Source: Mikania micrantha
Lineage: Eukaryota; Streptophyta; Magnoliopsida; Asterales; Asteraceae
Direction of reading: 5' to 3'
Length of the DNA: 64,000 nt
Assembly: GCA_009363875.1 (NCBI GenBank)
Contig: CM018685.1
Span: forward strand, 66,971,933-67,035,932
The position numbers and the translations under genes were made by a program. Under the pieces are notes generated by a model, which was given only the letters and a program-made list of their open reading frames with translations, searched no databases and was not told where the DNA came from. Positions 32,571 to 44,300 of the stretch are shown in pieces (positions within the stretch are counted from its first letter, which is position 1; every line of letters begins with the position of its first letter).

Positions 32571-33725
32571 TCAACTTGTGTTGTTAGCGTTTGTCTGTTC
32601 CGCGAACAGATGTGGGTACTTTTGTTTCATCTGGTCTTCACGTTCCCACGTGAATTCCGGTCCTCGTCGCGAATTCCATCGCACCTTTACAATCGGTATT
32701 TTACTGAGTTTGAGCTTCTTGGTTTCCCGGTCCATAATCTCCACCGGTTCCTCAACGAAGTTCAATTGTTCGTCGATTTGTATCTCCTCGAGAGGAATAA
32801 CAAGTGTTTCGTCAGACAAACACTTCTTGAGATTCGAGATATGAAATACATTGTGCACGCTGCTCAGTTCGTCTGGCAGGTTTAGTTCGTAGGCTACAGG
32901 GCCTATTCGTTTTGTAATCTCGAACGGTCCAATGTAACGAGAGTTCAACTTTCCTCGTTTGCCAAAACGAATGACTCCCTTCCAGGGCGAGACCTTGAGT
33001 AACACTCTGTCTCCCACCTGAAATTCTAACGGTTTGCGTCGTTTGTCGGCATAGCTTTTCTGTCTGTCACGAGCTGCTGCCATTCGCTTGCGTATTTGCA
33101 CGATCTTCTCAGTCGTCTCGTGCACAAGCTCTGGACCGGTCAGTTGGCTATCTCCAACTTCCGCCCAGCAAATGGGTGATCGACACTTACGTCCGTAAAG
33201 TGCCTCGAATGGTGCAGCTTGGATGCTGGTGTGATAGCTGTTGTTGTATGAAAACTCAACTAATGGTAGATGGGTTTCCCAGCTATTTCCAAAGTCAATA
33301 ACACATGCCCTGAGCATGTCCTCCAATGTCTGTATGGTTCGCTCACTCTGTCCGTCCGTTTGCGGGTGGTAAGCGGTACTCATATCCAATCTCGTGCCCA
33401 AAGCCTTATGCGATGACTTCCAGAAGTGCGACGTGAATCGGCTGTCGCGGTCAGATATGATCAAGATTGGCACTCCATGTCGAGTAACCACCTCCTTCAG
33501 ATAGATACGAGTGAGTTTGTCTAGCTTGTCTGTTTCCTTGATGGGTAGGAAATGTGCGGATTTCGTCAGCCGATCTACGATAACCCAGATGGTATCGCAA
33601 CCACTTGCCGTCTTTGGCAGTTTAGTGATGAAGTCCATGGAAATCTGTTCCCATTTCCACATTGGTAATTCCGGTTGCTGAAGTAACCCTGATGGCTTCT
33701 GGTACTCCACTTTAACTTTTGAGCA
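32571..33725 (-). pseudogene. gypsy-C pol: integrase and chromodomain-like tail
   Basis: 379-codon frame with SMDFITKLPK, ISDRDSRFTSHFWKS, HPQTDGQSERTIQTL, PPF/GPY-like SRYIGPFEITKRIG and the chromodomain-like IPIVKVRWNSRRGPEFTWER. One substitution, Pro to Ser in NSRYIGPF, is unique to this copy. The start at 33710 is an internal ATG. The frame is separated from the RT/RNase H frame by a one-base deletion at about 33721-33730 (GAGCACTATGACAC), which gypsy-D shares. Confidence 0.93.
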
Positions 33726-34405
33726 CTATGACACTTACTTACGTAAGTTGCTATTTCGGCTTTCATGTTCGGCCACCAGTAAGTTGTCTTCAGATCATGA
33801 TACATTTTGTCAGAGCCCGGATGTATGGAATACCGGCTCTTGTGTGCTTCGTCCATCACTACTTCTCTCAATTCTCCGTGGCGTGGAATCCAAATTCGAT
33901 CCATTAAGTAATAAGCTCCGTCGTTATTTACTTTCATTTGCTTATCCATGCCACGCATGGCTTCAAGGGTGAGATTTTCAGTTTTTAGGGCTTCTTGTTG
34001 TGCGATTCGTATCTGATTTGGCAATTCAGAATGAATCGTGAGTTGTAGGGCACGCACGCGTTTTGTTGATTCTTTCCGGCTCGACGCGTCGGCCACTACG
34101 TTTGCTTTGCCGGGATGATACTTGATAGCGCAATCATAATCGCCGATAAGCTCAACCCATCTTCGTTGCCTCATGTTTAACTCTTTCTGATCGAAGATGT
34201 GTTGTAGGCTCTTATGATCAGTAAAGATAGTGCACTTTGTGCCATACAAGTAGTGTCGCCAGATCTTCAAAGCGAACACCACCGCTCCTAACTCAAGGTC
34301 ATGAGTCGTGTAGTTTTTCTCGTGCACCTTAAGTTGTCGTGAAGCATAAGCTATAACCTTCTCGCGTTGCATCAGTACACAACCGAGTCTCTGTTTCGAG
34401 GCGTC
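33725..34405 (-). pseudogene. gypsy-C pol: RNase H and integrase zinc region
   Basis: Frame between a nonsense codon (34406-34408, at the Cys of the conserved YCDASK) and the frameshift near 33725. It contains GLGC-like QRLGCVLMQREK, LELGAVVFALKIWRHYL, FTDHKSLQHIF, DALSRK-like DASSRKE and the integrase zinc region HPGSDKMYHDLKTTYWWPNM. The Cys pair of the zinc region falls at the frameshift (KCHSAQKLKW instead of KCLTCSKVKV). Confidence 0.9.
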
Positions 34406-36664
34406 TCAATACACCACGAAATCGTCACATCCTTCCGGTAAGGATAGGATGGGTGCAGTACACAGTTTCTGTTTTAACAAGTTGAAAGCAGTTTCCTGTT
34501 TGTCTCCCCAGTCAAACTTCTTGTCTTTATGGGTCAGAGATGTCAACGATTGAGCAATCTTTGAAAATCCTTCAATGAATCTTCGATAGTACCCGGCCAG
34601 ACCTAGAAATTGCCGCACCTCAGTCGGAGTCTTGGGTGCTTCCCAGTTTTTGATGGCTTCGATTTTGGCTGGGTCTACGTGTATTCCCCGTTCATTAACC
34701 ACGTGTCCAAGGAATTGGACTTCGCGAATCCAAAAGTCACACTTTGAAAACTTTGCGTACAACTGCTCTTTCTTTAATAATTCCAAAACTAGCCTCAGAT
34801 GTTCAGCATGTTCTTCCTGGTTCTTAGAGTAGATCAGGATGTCGTCGATGAACACTATTACGAATTTGTCAAGATAGGGTTTGCACACTCTGTTCATGAG
34901 ATCCATGAATACAGCTGGTGCGTTGGTTAGTCCAAAGGGCATAACCAAGAATTCGTAGTGTCCGTATCGGGTTCTGAAGGCAGTCTTAGGAATATCGTTT
35001 TCCTGTATCCTCAATTGATGGTAACTCGATCTTAAATCGATCTTTGAATAGTAGCTTGATCCTTGCAACTGGTCAAACAGATCGTCTATTCGTGGTAATG
35101 GGTATCGATTCTTGATCGTCACTTTGTTCAGCTCCCTATAGTCGATACACATACGGAATGATCCGTCTTTCTTCTTCACAAATAAGACCGGTGCTCCCCA
35201 AGGTGAGAAGCTCGGTCTGATAAATCCCTTGTCTAGCAGTTCTTGCAACTGGTTAGACAGTTCCTGCATCTCAGTCGGTGCTAATCGGTATGGAGCCTTA
35301 GCAATCGGTGCTGCTCCAGGTGTAAGGTCTATCTGGAACTCGACTTGTCGTTTCGGAGGCAGTCCAGGTAGATCTTCAGGAAACACTTCGGGAAAATCGC
35401 GGACTACGGCGATGTCCTCAATCTTCCTTTCTTTCTTTGGTTGTTCCGTGATGAGAGCTAGTATTGCAGTGTATCCCTTTTGTAGATATTTGTTCGCCTT
35501 CATGCATGACATGATGTTCAGAGGTACTCCCCGTCGTTCTCCCTGAATCGAGATCTGCTCACAGTTCTGCAACGTCACGCGCACGATCTTCTCGTTGCAT
35601 ACGATCTCGGCTTGGTTAACGGATAACCAATCCATTCCAACGACCACATCAAAGCTTCCGAGAGTCACCGGCATCAAATCAATTTCGAGTTCGTGATCCG
35701 CCAACACCATGACGCATCCTCGAAATATGTGTTGTGTTTCAATTAGCTTGCTGTCGGCTAACTCTACGGTATACTTGTAGTCTAGTGGCGTTGGGGTAAT
35801 ATCTAGTAATTTACTAAACTCACTAGATATAAAGCTCCTATCGGCACCGGTATCAAATAATATGCTAGCATAGACATTATTTAAAAGAAACGTACCGGTT
35901 ACGATGTTCGGGTCATCCTTGGCTTCTCCCGAGCCAATCACAAATGCGCGACCCTTTGCCGCTCCACCGCCAGCCTTTTTCAGCTGAGGGCAATCCCTCC
36001 TCATATGCCCCGGTTTTCCACATTCATAACACCCCTTGAGAGTGTGTTGATTGTTGTTGTTGTTCTGATGGTGGTTGGGGTTGTTGTTGTTGACAGGAAA
36101 TTTTGATCTGCAGTCTTTGGCCATATGGCCATGTCTTCCGCACTTTAGGCAACGGCATCGCTCGCATTGCCCGAAGTGATGGTATGAGCATCGGTTGCAC
36201 AGTGGGTACTTTCCTTGATACACACCCTTCCACTTATCGTCGGGTTGGGTGGCAGTGAATGCTCTGGCAGGTGCAGATCGTTGCTGTTGTTGGGGTTGAT
36301 GAGATTGGTGGTGGCTGGGTTCCCACTTCCTCTTCTGGCTTTCTGAAGGTTTCAGGTGTTCGCCTCGTTTGGGTAGCTTGCCCTGGGCTACCGCTTGATC
36401 GGTTAGTTTGTGAGCCAGTCTGATCAGAGGTTGGATAGTGGTGAGGTCAGACGCAGTCACCATGCTTTGAATCTGTTCGGGCAGCCCACTGATGAACTGC
36501 TCGATCTTTTTGTATTCCGGCGTCACCATTGCCGGGCATAGCTTACATAGCTCATGAAATCGAGTGCAGTACTGCTCGATTTCAGATCCCACCATCTTCA
36601 GTACCCAGAACTCAGCCTCTAGCTTTCTGATCTCATCACGAGGACAGTATTCCTCTTGCAGTAA
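34406..36664 (-). pseudogene. gypsy-C gag (part), protease, reverse transcriptase
   Basis: Open between TGA at 36665-36667 and TGA at 34406-34408. The first ATG (36595, MVGSEIEQYCTRFHEL) is internal. It has the gag C-terminal half, knuckles CLKCGRHGHMAKDC and CYECGKPGHMRRDC, protease LFDTGADRSFIS and a complete RT with FIDDILIYSK. The 36665 stop replaces Arg in the gypsy-A phrase DFTRLLQEEYCP (CGA to TGA, a transition expected from deamination of methylated CpG). Confidence 0.92.
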
Positions 36665-36667
36665 TCA

Positions 36668-36753
36668 AGTGAAATCAGCCCATGGCGTGGAGTTGGCACC
36701 GTCCAACCCCAGGGTTTGTACATGGGTATTCCACCATGTGAGTGCTGGTCCTT
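36668..36753 (-). pseudogene. gypsy-C gag fragment left of copia-2
   Basis: Short gag piece (TWWNTHVQTLGLDG region) between the TGA at 36665 and the copia-2 insertion. It ends in the target duplication TCCTT (36749-36753). The gene resumes at 48535 with the second copy of TCCTT. Confidence 0.85.
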
Positions 36754-37350
36754 TGTAGGATCAGATGTTCTCATTTGATCAATAATAGATTATAGCAACG
36801 GAATTCAAAGATGAATTAGCTCAATATTAGCAAGAACAAAAGTAAATTCAATCAAATAGTAAAGAACAAGTTTGTTATAGAAAGAGAAATTCTGCAAAAG
36901 TAATAATTCATTCAATTGCACTAACTTCGTTACCAATACAAAATGTCAACTGCCCTTATATAGAAACAGTGACGCCTGATGATGTCACATGATGTTGACA
37001 CCTAACAGACAAAAGATAACTACTGATTTAACTAAACTACTGAGAATGTCTACAACATCTGAAGACATTCTCTTACAATTACTGAAGACATAAAACTACT
37101 AAATTAAGACTACAACGTCTGATGAGTAAAATACTCATCAGACTTTTTACAAGTACTGAATGAAAACTACTGAAGACAAAACGAAACACCACAACATCTG
37201 AAGACTTACACTTCAGCTGTTGTATATAACTTCAGATCTTGTAACTTCTGCAAAGTGAATGTCAGCCATTGTGTTCTTCTTCAGTTGTTGTAAGTGTTGT
37301 GAGACTTAGAGATTTTTCTGATTAGGCTCATTGGTTCTTTTAGTCCAACA
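36754..37350 (-). repeat. 3' LTR of copia-2
   Basis: 597 bp, TGTAGGATCAGATG to TTTTAGTCCAACA. The same length as 47938-48534, with about six differences by eye. TATA candidate at 36955-36962. Flanked on the left by TCCTT. Confidence 0.96.
36955..36962 (-). promoter_or_regulatory. Probable TATA box of copia-2 3' LTR
   Basis: TATATAAG on the minus strand; the identical site in the 5' LTR is at 48139-48146. Confidence 0.55.
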
Positions 37351-37360
37351 AACTCCCCCT
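37351..37360 (-). other. Polypurine tract of copia-2
   Basis: The minus strand reads AGGGGGAGTT, directly abutting the 3' LTR start TGTTGGACT. Confidence 0.85.
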
Positions 37361-37574
37361 GAACCAATGCAGCCAAAAACCTCTAATTTATTGATTGTCT
37401 CACTTATTTTTATCCCAGGCAGAATGATTTGTCTTTTCCTTTGAGATCAGTATCAAAATGACCAGTTTAAGTGTATGCCTGATAATCAACAGCTTCTAAA
37501 AATCTAACAGACAAAATATGATAGGGAACTCCATTGGGGAAATGGACTATGAGCATTAACCCCTCTCATTGAAG

Positions 37575-40500
37575 CTATTGATCATATAATAACCTGAATG
37601 ACTCCCTGACATAGGCTTCAAGCAAAATTACCTTCTCTTCTAGAGTCAGCCTTTCAGGTTCACCTTCAAAAAATGACTCAGGTCCATAATACTCAGATAA
37701 GTACCTGGCCGTTGTCCCATCATGTAGCTCCACTCTGGTTATCTCTCTGTAAACAAATTCATCTGGATGCTTCCCTTCCAGAAATAAGGGAAGCTCATTT
37801 TGCTTAACTCCTTCCAGCTTTCTGTACACTAATCCTTTCTTGATCATCTTGTTTTCTATGAACTTTGGAGCTTTCAAACTAGAGTTGTACACACTCTTAA
37901 AATCACTAATTATCTCCCAAGGATCAAGTACAGACCCTAACATAATATCAGCACTTAATACCTTCTTGATCCTTCTGGCATAAGCAGCTGGAGCCTCTTT
38001 CTTGTGGATCCTGTTAATGATTCTTGGATCAGGCCACATCCTAATCTGTTCCTTCCTATACTGATATGTGAACCTCAGAGCATACAACCTTTGGGCTTCT
38101 TTCTTCATTGCTATAATTGTTGATGTCTGAGGATATTCCTTGTCAACCATTCTTAAGATGTGCTCATCATGCTCTTTCTGGTTCTCTTCCTCTTCAAGCT
38201 TAACTTTCACTGCCAACCTTTGAGATTCTGGTGTAATCTTTGGATGTTGTCCAAACACCAGAGGCTTTTCAGGCACATAGTTGGCAGGTGAGGTTACTCT
38301 CTTCTTTTGAACAACCAGTTCTGAACCAGTTTTTGAGGATTTAGGCTTTTGAACTTTTGCTTTAATTACAGTGGAGATAGGAAGCCTGTCTTCCTCATCA
38401 GATTCCTCCTCTTCTTGAATCCTTAAGAGTCTCCTTTTCTTGGGAGGAGCACCAACATCAACAACTTGAGTAGATAATTTGGTGAAAGGAGTTACTTCCT
38501 TTTGAACATCAGATATATCAATTCCAATATCTTGCTCAACTTCACCCATCTGAATTTGATCTTTTTGTGCTTGCATTTCCTCTTGTTCAATTTCTTGTGA
38601 AGCAGAGGTGGTAACCTCTTCTGCTGTTACTTTCTCAACATTTTCCTCAACTTCTTTATCACCAATTTCTTCAACTTCCTTTTCCACATTCTCTACATTA
38701 ACTTGCTCAACCTCCTCCTCAACAACAGTATCAACCTCAGCAGGTTTATTCTTCTTTTGTCTCTTGTATGTAACTTGAATAGCTGGAGACCTTTCAGAAG
38801 CAATATCTTCAACTTCATTTCTTTGCCTTTTAGAAGCTGAAGCTGTGACTGAGTCTGTTCCTAACTCCCCCTTTTTGGCTGTAGGGGAAGAAGGAGTGTA
38901 AAGAGAAGTAAGCTTGGCAGTCACAGCATCATCTACCATTTGCTGGATTTGAGATTGTGAGGGTAGCCTCTCATCAAGGGCTTGGGTGATGATGTTCTTT
39001 AGTAAGGGAGTGATGAGAGGAATAACAGTGAGAAGGGCAGCAGCTAATGCCTCTAGGGGGCTGGATCCCAAAGGATTAGTGCCTGAAGCAGAGGATGGTG
39101 GCTTGTTAAATTGTGGAGTAGAGGTGGAAGTGTTTGTGTGACCTTCAAGATTAGAAGGTGCCATCTGTGGGGTAATAGGGGAAGATGGACTTTTGTCCTT
39201 GGACATCTTGGTGAGTAGCTCATTGAGCCTACAGACCTCAGCCTCAAGGAGTTTGTTCTGTTGCAGAACATCAGCAAGGGTCCTTTGGTCATCATTAGCC
39301 TTGGCTAAATCATCTGACCTCCTGAGAGTATCAGGATCTACCTGAGTTGAGTGTGGCTCAACATGATCAGGTGCCCCTTTTTCTTGGAACTGGGGACTTC
39401 CAACCTCAGGGGTAATCCCTTCATCAGTTGTTGCCTCTGACAGGGTCTTAGCTATGTTACTACTATCAATCACTCCAAATGATGGAGGTGAAGAAGTAGC
39501 AGCCCTGTCAGATATCAGAATCTCTCTTTCCACACTAGGAGATCTGATTTGGTAGTCAAAATCCTGTGGGTTATCAGAGACACTTTGATCCTCCCCCTCA
39601 ATGTTGGAGCTAATCCCAGTAGTGATAGGTGTCTGGGTGGGGATAGGAGTGTTCAACTGATCCAGGATATGTTCAATGACAAAAGTTGGGCTTTGTTGGG
39701 TGGTTTCCATAGGATTTGGCTGTGAAACAGAGTGCACCCGGGGAGATTGGTGCTGTTCAATAGAAACCTTTTCAAATGAAAGAGGTTCTAGAAATGTGCC
39801 TGCCCCTTCAATGGTTGCACCAGGTTCCTGTTGAGAGGAAGCCTGGGCGGTTTGAGCTGGTGGAGTCTGATGGACCACTGGTTGACTACTTCTAGTGGCC
39901 ATTTCATGCCTTGGTGAAGCATGGGCAGACTCAGGGGACTCATTTCCCTGAGCAGCCTTTTTGGGCTTTTTGGAGTGAGGAGTGGTGGGGACTTTAGATT
40001 TGTATTTGGAAGTGGAGACTGTGGGTTCCCTATGCTTGGGTTTTAGCTTTCGGGCAGCCTCTTTGAGAGTGAGGTTTGAGTTGTGTCGGGAATATACCTC
40101 CAACAGAACTGCTGGAGCAGATATCCCCTGACCAACAAGGCCATTGTGCTGTAACTGTTTTTCTATGATGGCCATGATAAATCGTGGATAAAGTAGCCAT
40201 CTAGAAGAAACAGGCTTAGCAGCATGTTCAGTTAATTCTGAAAACAAAATTTGTGAAAAATTTAGTTTTTGAGATTCCAGAATTGAATACAATACCTGTT
40301 GCCACCTGGAGGACATCTGGTCCCATGAAGAAGATTTCGGAGCCAAGCAAATGTTGATCATGTGAAATATCAGGCGCTCCGGATCATTGAAATGCTTCTT
40401 ATATAGAGTTGAATCGCTTAGGTCACCTTGGTATTCATGACTTGTGAAACAGAGGTCAGTTAAGTTCTTTGGGAATTGCATGACCAAGTTCGCATCATCA

Positions 40501-40778
40501 AGGTGGAGAACCTCCCTTAGTTTAGCTGGGCTGATGTGCACATTATGACCATTTACTGTTGAACGAAGAGAGATCACACCAGTGCCAACATTGATGAGTT
40601 CTACATTCATCCAGAATTGATGAATGGATTCGACATGAATGGTTGGATTTATGAGAAAGGCGGTTTGGAATTGTGATGCATTCATTAAGTCAACTGCTTC
40701 ATCAAACTTGGACCAGAAAGAGGATTTTGTAAGATAAGCGACGGAGTTATGACGAGGTTTCAGGTTCATGGTCGCCAT
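37575..40778 (-). CDS. copia-2 extra ORF between pol and 3' LTR (env-position protein)
   Basis: Uninterrupted 1067-codon ORF on the element strand, 583 bases after pol. The N-terminal ~235 residues form a folded-looking domain (FQTAFLINPTIHVESIHQFW, HISPAKLREVLHLDD, LSPKS-like ICLAPKSSSWDQMS) that I remember as common in Asteraceae retrotransposon proteins. The middle is Ser/Pro/Gln-rich, with a short coiled coil (LLEAEVCRLNELLTKMSKDK), a hydrophobic run at about 575-595 (EALAAALLTVIPLITPLL) and a Glu/Val-rich repeat. The C-terminal ~200 residues are charged and look globular. No signal peptide is seen. Its position matches the env-like gene of SIRE1, but it shows no clear envelope signature. 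Function unknown. Confidence 0.85.
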   Translation of the reverse strand: MATMNLKPRHNSVAYLTKSSFWSKFDEAVDLMNASQFQTAFLINPTIHVESIHQFWMNVELINVGTGVISLRSTVNGHNVHISPAKLREVLHLDDANLVMQFPKNLTDLCFTSHEYQGDLSDSTLYKKHFNDPERLIFHMINICLAPKSSSWDQMSSRWQQVLYSILESQKLNFSQILFSELTEHAAKPVSSRWLLYPRFIMAIIEKQLQHNGLVGQGISAPAVLLEVYSRHNSNLTLKEAARKLKPKHREPTVSTSKYKSKVPTTPHSKKPKKAAQGNESPESAHASPRHEMATRSSQPVVHQTPPAQTAQASSQQEPGATIEGAGTFLEPLSFEKVSIEQHQSPRVHSVSQPNPMETTQQSPTFVIEHILDQLNTPIPTQTPITTGISSNIEGEDQSVSDNPQDFDYQIRSPSVEREILISDRAATSSPPSFGVIDSSNIAKTLSEATTDEGITPEVGSPQFQEKGAPDHVEPHSTQVDPDTLRRSDDLAKANDDQRTLADVLQQNKLLEAEVCRLNELLTKMSKDKSPSSPITPQMAPSNLEGHTNTSTSTPQFNKPPSSASGTNPLGSSPLEALAAALLTVIPLITPLLKNIITQALDERLPSQSQIQQMVDDAVTAKLTSLYTPSSPTAKKGELGTDSVTASASKRQRNEVEDIASERSPAIQVTYKRQKKNKPAEVDTVVEEEVEQVNVENVEKEVEEIGDKEVEENVEKVTAEEVTTSASQEIEQEEMQAQKDQIQMGEVEQDIGIDISDVQKEVTPFTKLSTQVVDVGAPPKKRRLLRIQEEEESDEEDRLPISTVIKAKVQKPKSSKTGSELVVQKKRVTSPANYVPEKPLVFGQHPKITPESQRLAVKVKLEEEENQKEHDEHILRMVDKEYPQTSTIIAMKKEAQRLYALRFTYQYRKEQIRMWPDPRIINRIHKKEAPAAYARRIKKVLSADIMLGSVLDPWEIISDFKSVYNSSLKAPKFIENKMIKKGLVYRKLEGVKQNELPLFLEGKHPDEFVYREITRVELHDGTTARYLSEYYGPESFFEGEPERLTLEEKVILLEAYVRESFRLLYDQ

Positions 40779-40914
40779 GGATGCAAAGACTTGAGAGGGA
40801 AGATAGGTTTTTGAAAAAGGTTGAAAGTTCTGAGGAATTGATAATGAAACAACTGAAGAAGGTTTGAGTTAAATAGGGAAGACAACAGAGGTTGAAACAT
40901 CTGAAGAGTAAAGT

Positions 40915-41140
40915 TACTCATCAGATGTTGTCGACAGATATTGCTCATCAGTTGTTTTCAGCAGTTGCTCATCAGACTTTGTGAAAAATATGTTCATCAG
41001 AACTTGTGAACATTTTGGTCATCAGACTTTGTGAAAAAATTGTTCATCAGAACTTGTGAAAATTTTGGTCATCAGACTTTGTGAAAAAGTTGTTCATCAG
41101 AACTTGTGAACAGAAGGTGTTCATCAGTATTTGTGAGAAA
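40915..41140. repeat. Post-pol minisatellite of copia-2
   Basis: About five imperfect copies of a ~50-bp unit containing GTTCATCAGAACTTGTGAA and GGTCATCAGACTTTGTG. It fills the spacer between pol and the extra ORF, with the same vocabulary as 15-240 of copia-1. Confidence 0.82.
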
Positions 41141-41361
41141 TGTGTGACCTTCAGTACTTAGTGAACCAACACCCATCAGTACTTGTAACTTAGAGTTTTG
41201 GTAAAGGTCAAAGCTTTCCTTGAATCAGTACTTCTGATATTTATTAGAATTTACTGAAAATATCAAAAATTTCAAGGTAATAAAGAAAAAAAAATTTTAT
41301 TAAAAATTGAATATTTTTGGATTTTTGTAAAGTTTAAAGTTTATTTATTGAAAAAACCAAT

Positions 41362-44300
41362 CTATTCAAGTTGCAGCATACCAAGCCTAAGAACTAAATT
41401 TTGAAAAGTGGAGGCGTCTAAAGGCTTAGTAAAGATGTCTGCAAGCTCATCAGCACTAGGAACAAACTTTGGATCAATCAGACCCTTTTCAAAACAATCT
41501 CTTATAAAATGATGTCTGATCTCAATATGTTTGGTCCTAGAGTGCTGAACTGGATTCTTGACAATACAAAGAGCTGAGGCACTATCCATTAACAATGGTG
41601 TCTTAGACTCTTTGATGCCATAATCCAATAGTTGAGTTTGAAGCCAGAGAATTTGTGAAGTACAACTTGCAGCAGCAATGTACTCGGCTTCAGCAGTGGA
41701 AGTGGCCACAGATGTTTGTTTCTTAGATTGCCAAGAAACCAGACAGTTTCCTAGAAACTGACACCCACCAGATGTAGATTTTCTTGAAAGTTTGCATCCT
41801 GCATAGTCACTATCAGAAAAAGCAACCAGCTTGCAGGAATGTCCAGTGGAATACCATATTCCCAGTGATTGAGTACCCTGTAAGTATCTGAAAATTCTTT
41901 TAACAGCAATCAAGTGAGATTCTTTAGGTGCAGCCTGAAATCTAGCACAAACACATGTAGCAAACATAATGTCTGGCCTAGATGCAGTCAGATACATCAA
42001 GGAACCAATCATACATCTATAAAGAGTTTCATCAACTGAGTTACCTTTCAAATCAGCATCAAGTTGTGTGGTGCTGCTCATGGGGTTAGAACATGGTTTA
42101 CAGTTTTGCAAGTCAAATTTCTTTAACAACTCTTTTGTGTATTTGGATTGGTGAATAAAAATTCCATCAGGATTTTGTTTGATTTGAAGACCCAAGAAAA
42201 ACTGTAATTCCCCCATGGCACTCATTTCAAAATTTTTGGTCATTAACTCAGTGAAATCAGCACACAACTTTGGATCAGATGAAGCAAATATAATGTCATC
42301 AACATAAATTTGAACAAATAGCTTATGCTGTCCTACATTCTTTATGAATAAAGTTTTATCAATGGAGCCTCTAGTGAAGTTATTTTTGAGGAGAAAAGTG
42401 GATAGAGTGTCATACCAGGCTCTAGGTGCTTGTTTCAGCCCATAAAGAGCTTTATCAAGCTTGTACACCCAATCAGGATGTTTATTGTCCTCAAAGCCTG
42501 GTGGTTGGCACACATACACTTCCTCTTTTATTTTACCATATAAGAAAGCACTTTTGACATCCATTTGAAAAACTTTAAGTTTGTGTAAGGCAGCATATGC
42601 TAAGAACAACCTAATTGCTTCTAGTCTGGCTACAGGGGCAAAAGTTTCATCATAATCAATACCTTCTTCCTGAGAGAACCCTTGTACAACCAGTCTAGCC
42701 TTGTTCTTAATTATTTGACCATTTTCATCTGTTTTATTCCTAAACACCCATTTTGTGCCTATTGCACACTTACCTGGAGGTAGAGAAACCAGCTCCCAAA
42801 CTTGTTGCTTCTTGAACTGCAACAACTCCAACTGCATTGCCTCCACCCAGCCATTGTCTCTAAGTGCTGTGTGATAGTTCTTTGGCTCTTGTTGACTGAC
42901 AAATAGAGCATAGAGACAAAAATTTGATAGTTGACTTCTTGTAGAAACACCAGTAGAAATGTCACCAAGAACTTGAGATAATGGATGATCCTTCAGTTCT
43001 TGATATGGAATAAGATCAGTGCAAGTGTTTGCTGGAGGTCCAGATGCTGCAGTTGATGAAGATTCAGGGAACAAAGCAGCAGGAATTTCAAATGATTGAG
43101 AAGATGCTAGAATTTCATCAGCATTGGTATTGAGTGGAACAACTGGAGCAGGAAGAGCATCAGATTTGGCAGATATAGGCAGATTATCACTGAATCTGAA
43201 TAAATGAGTACTTTCATCTTCATCATCTTGACTTCCTTGTGTGGTTTCTGTAGAAACTTTTGGTGGAACTGCTGTAAGTACCTCATCTGCTTCACTAATA
43301 GGCTCAACTGGGAATTCATGTTGCAAGATGTTAAGATCAAACATCTCAGCAGGATTTTGAGGAATGGAATCTTTGGGACATTCATTGAATTTAACATGAA
43401 GAGTTTCTTCAACAATCTTTGTTCTACAATTGAACACTCTATAAGCCTTGCAAGTTGAAGAATAGCCAACAAAATAACCTGCATCAACTTTGGAATCAAA
43501 TTTAGTAAGTTGATCTTTGGTGTTGAGGATATAACATGGACACCCAAAAGCTCTGAAGAAGGAAATCAAAGGGGTTAGAGAGTGAAGTATTTCATATGGA
43601 GTTTTCAACCATCTTTGATTTACCAGAACCCTGTTTTGCACATAGCAAGCTGTGTTAACAGCTTCTGCCCAGAAGGTCAGTGGCAAACCAGAATCAGCAA
43701 GCATTGTTCTGGCAGCTTCAATCAAAGTCCTATTTTTCCTTTCTACAACTCCATTTTGTTCAGGAGTTCTGGGAATACTGTACTGCCTCTGAATTCCCTT
43801 TGACAAATAAAATTCATCCAAAATGTGATTTCTAAATTCTGTGCCATTATCACTCCTTACACACTTGACATGAATAGAATATTGCTTTTCAACATACAAC
43901 ACAAAGTTCATAATAGCCTTGGCAACCTCACCTTTTGAGTGCAAGAAGAAAGTCCAGACAAACCTTGAGTAGTCATCTACAATAACTAGACAATACTTCT
44001 TCTTTGCCATAGACATTATCTGAACTGGCCCAAACAAATCCATGTGCAACATGTTCAAACAACCAGTGGATTTGGAATCTCCAATTGGAGGAAAAAAGAC
44101 TTTGTGTTGCTTTCCTTTCAAGCATGCAGTGCAATTCTCATCACAACTAAAATCCTTTAAGGGAAGACCTCTAACCAATCCATGTTTCACCAATTGTTTC
44201 ATGTTTTTGATGTTCACATGACCTAATCTTCTGTGCCATAGATTGGATTCCTGGAAAGAAGCCTTAGAGAATAGACAAGGATGACCCTTAATAGAGATTT

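Noticed and set aside
37575..40778. Calling the copia-2 extra ORF a viral envelope gene
   Set aside because: The position fits, but no signal peptide or convincing envelope layout was seen. Left as function unknown.
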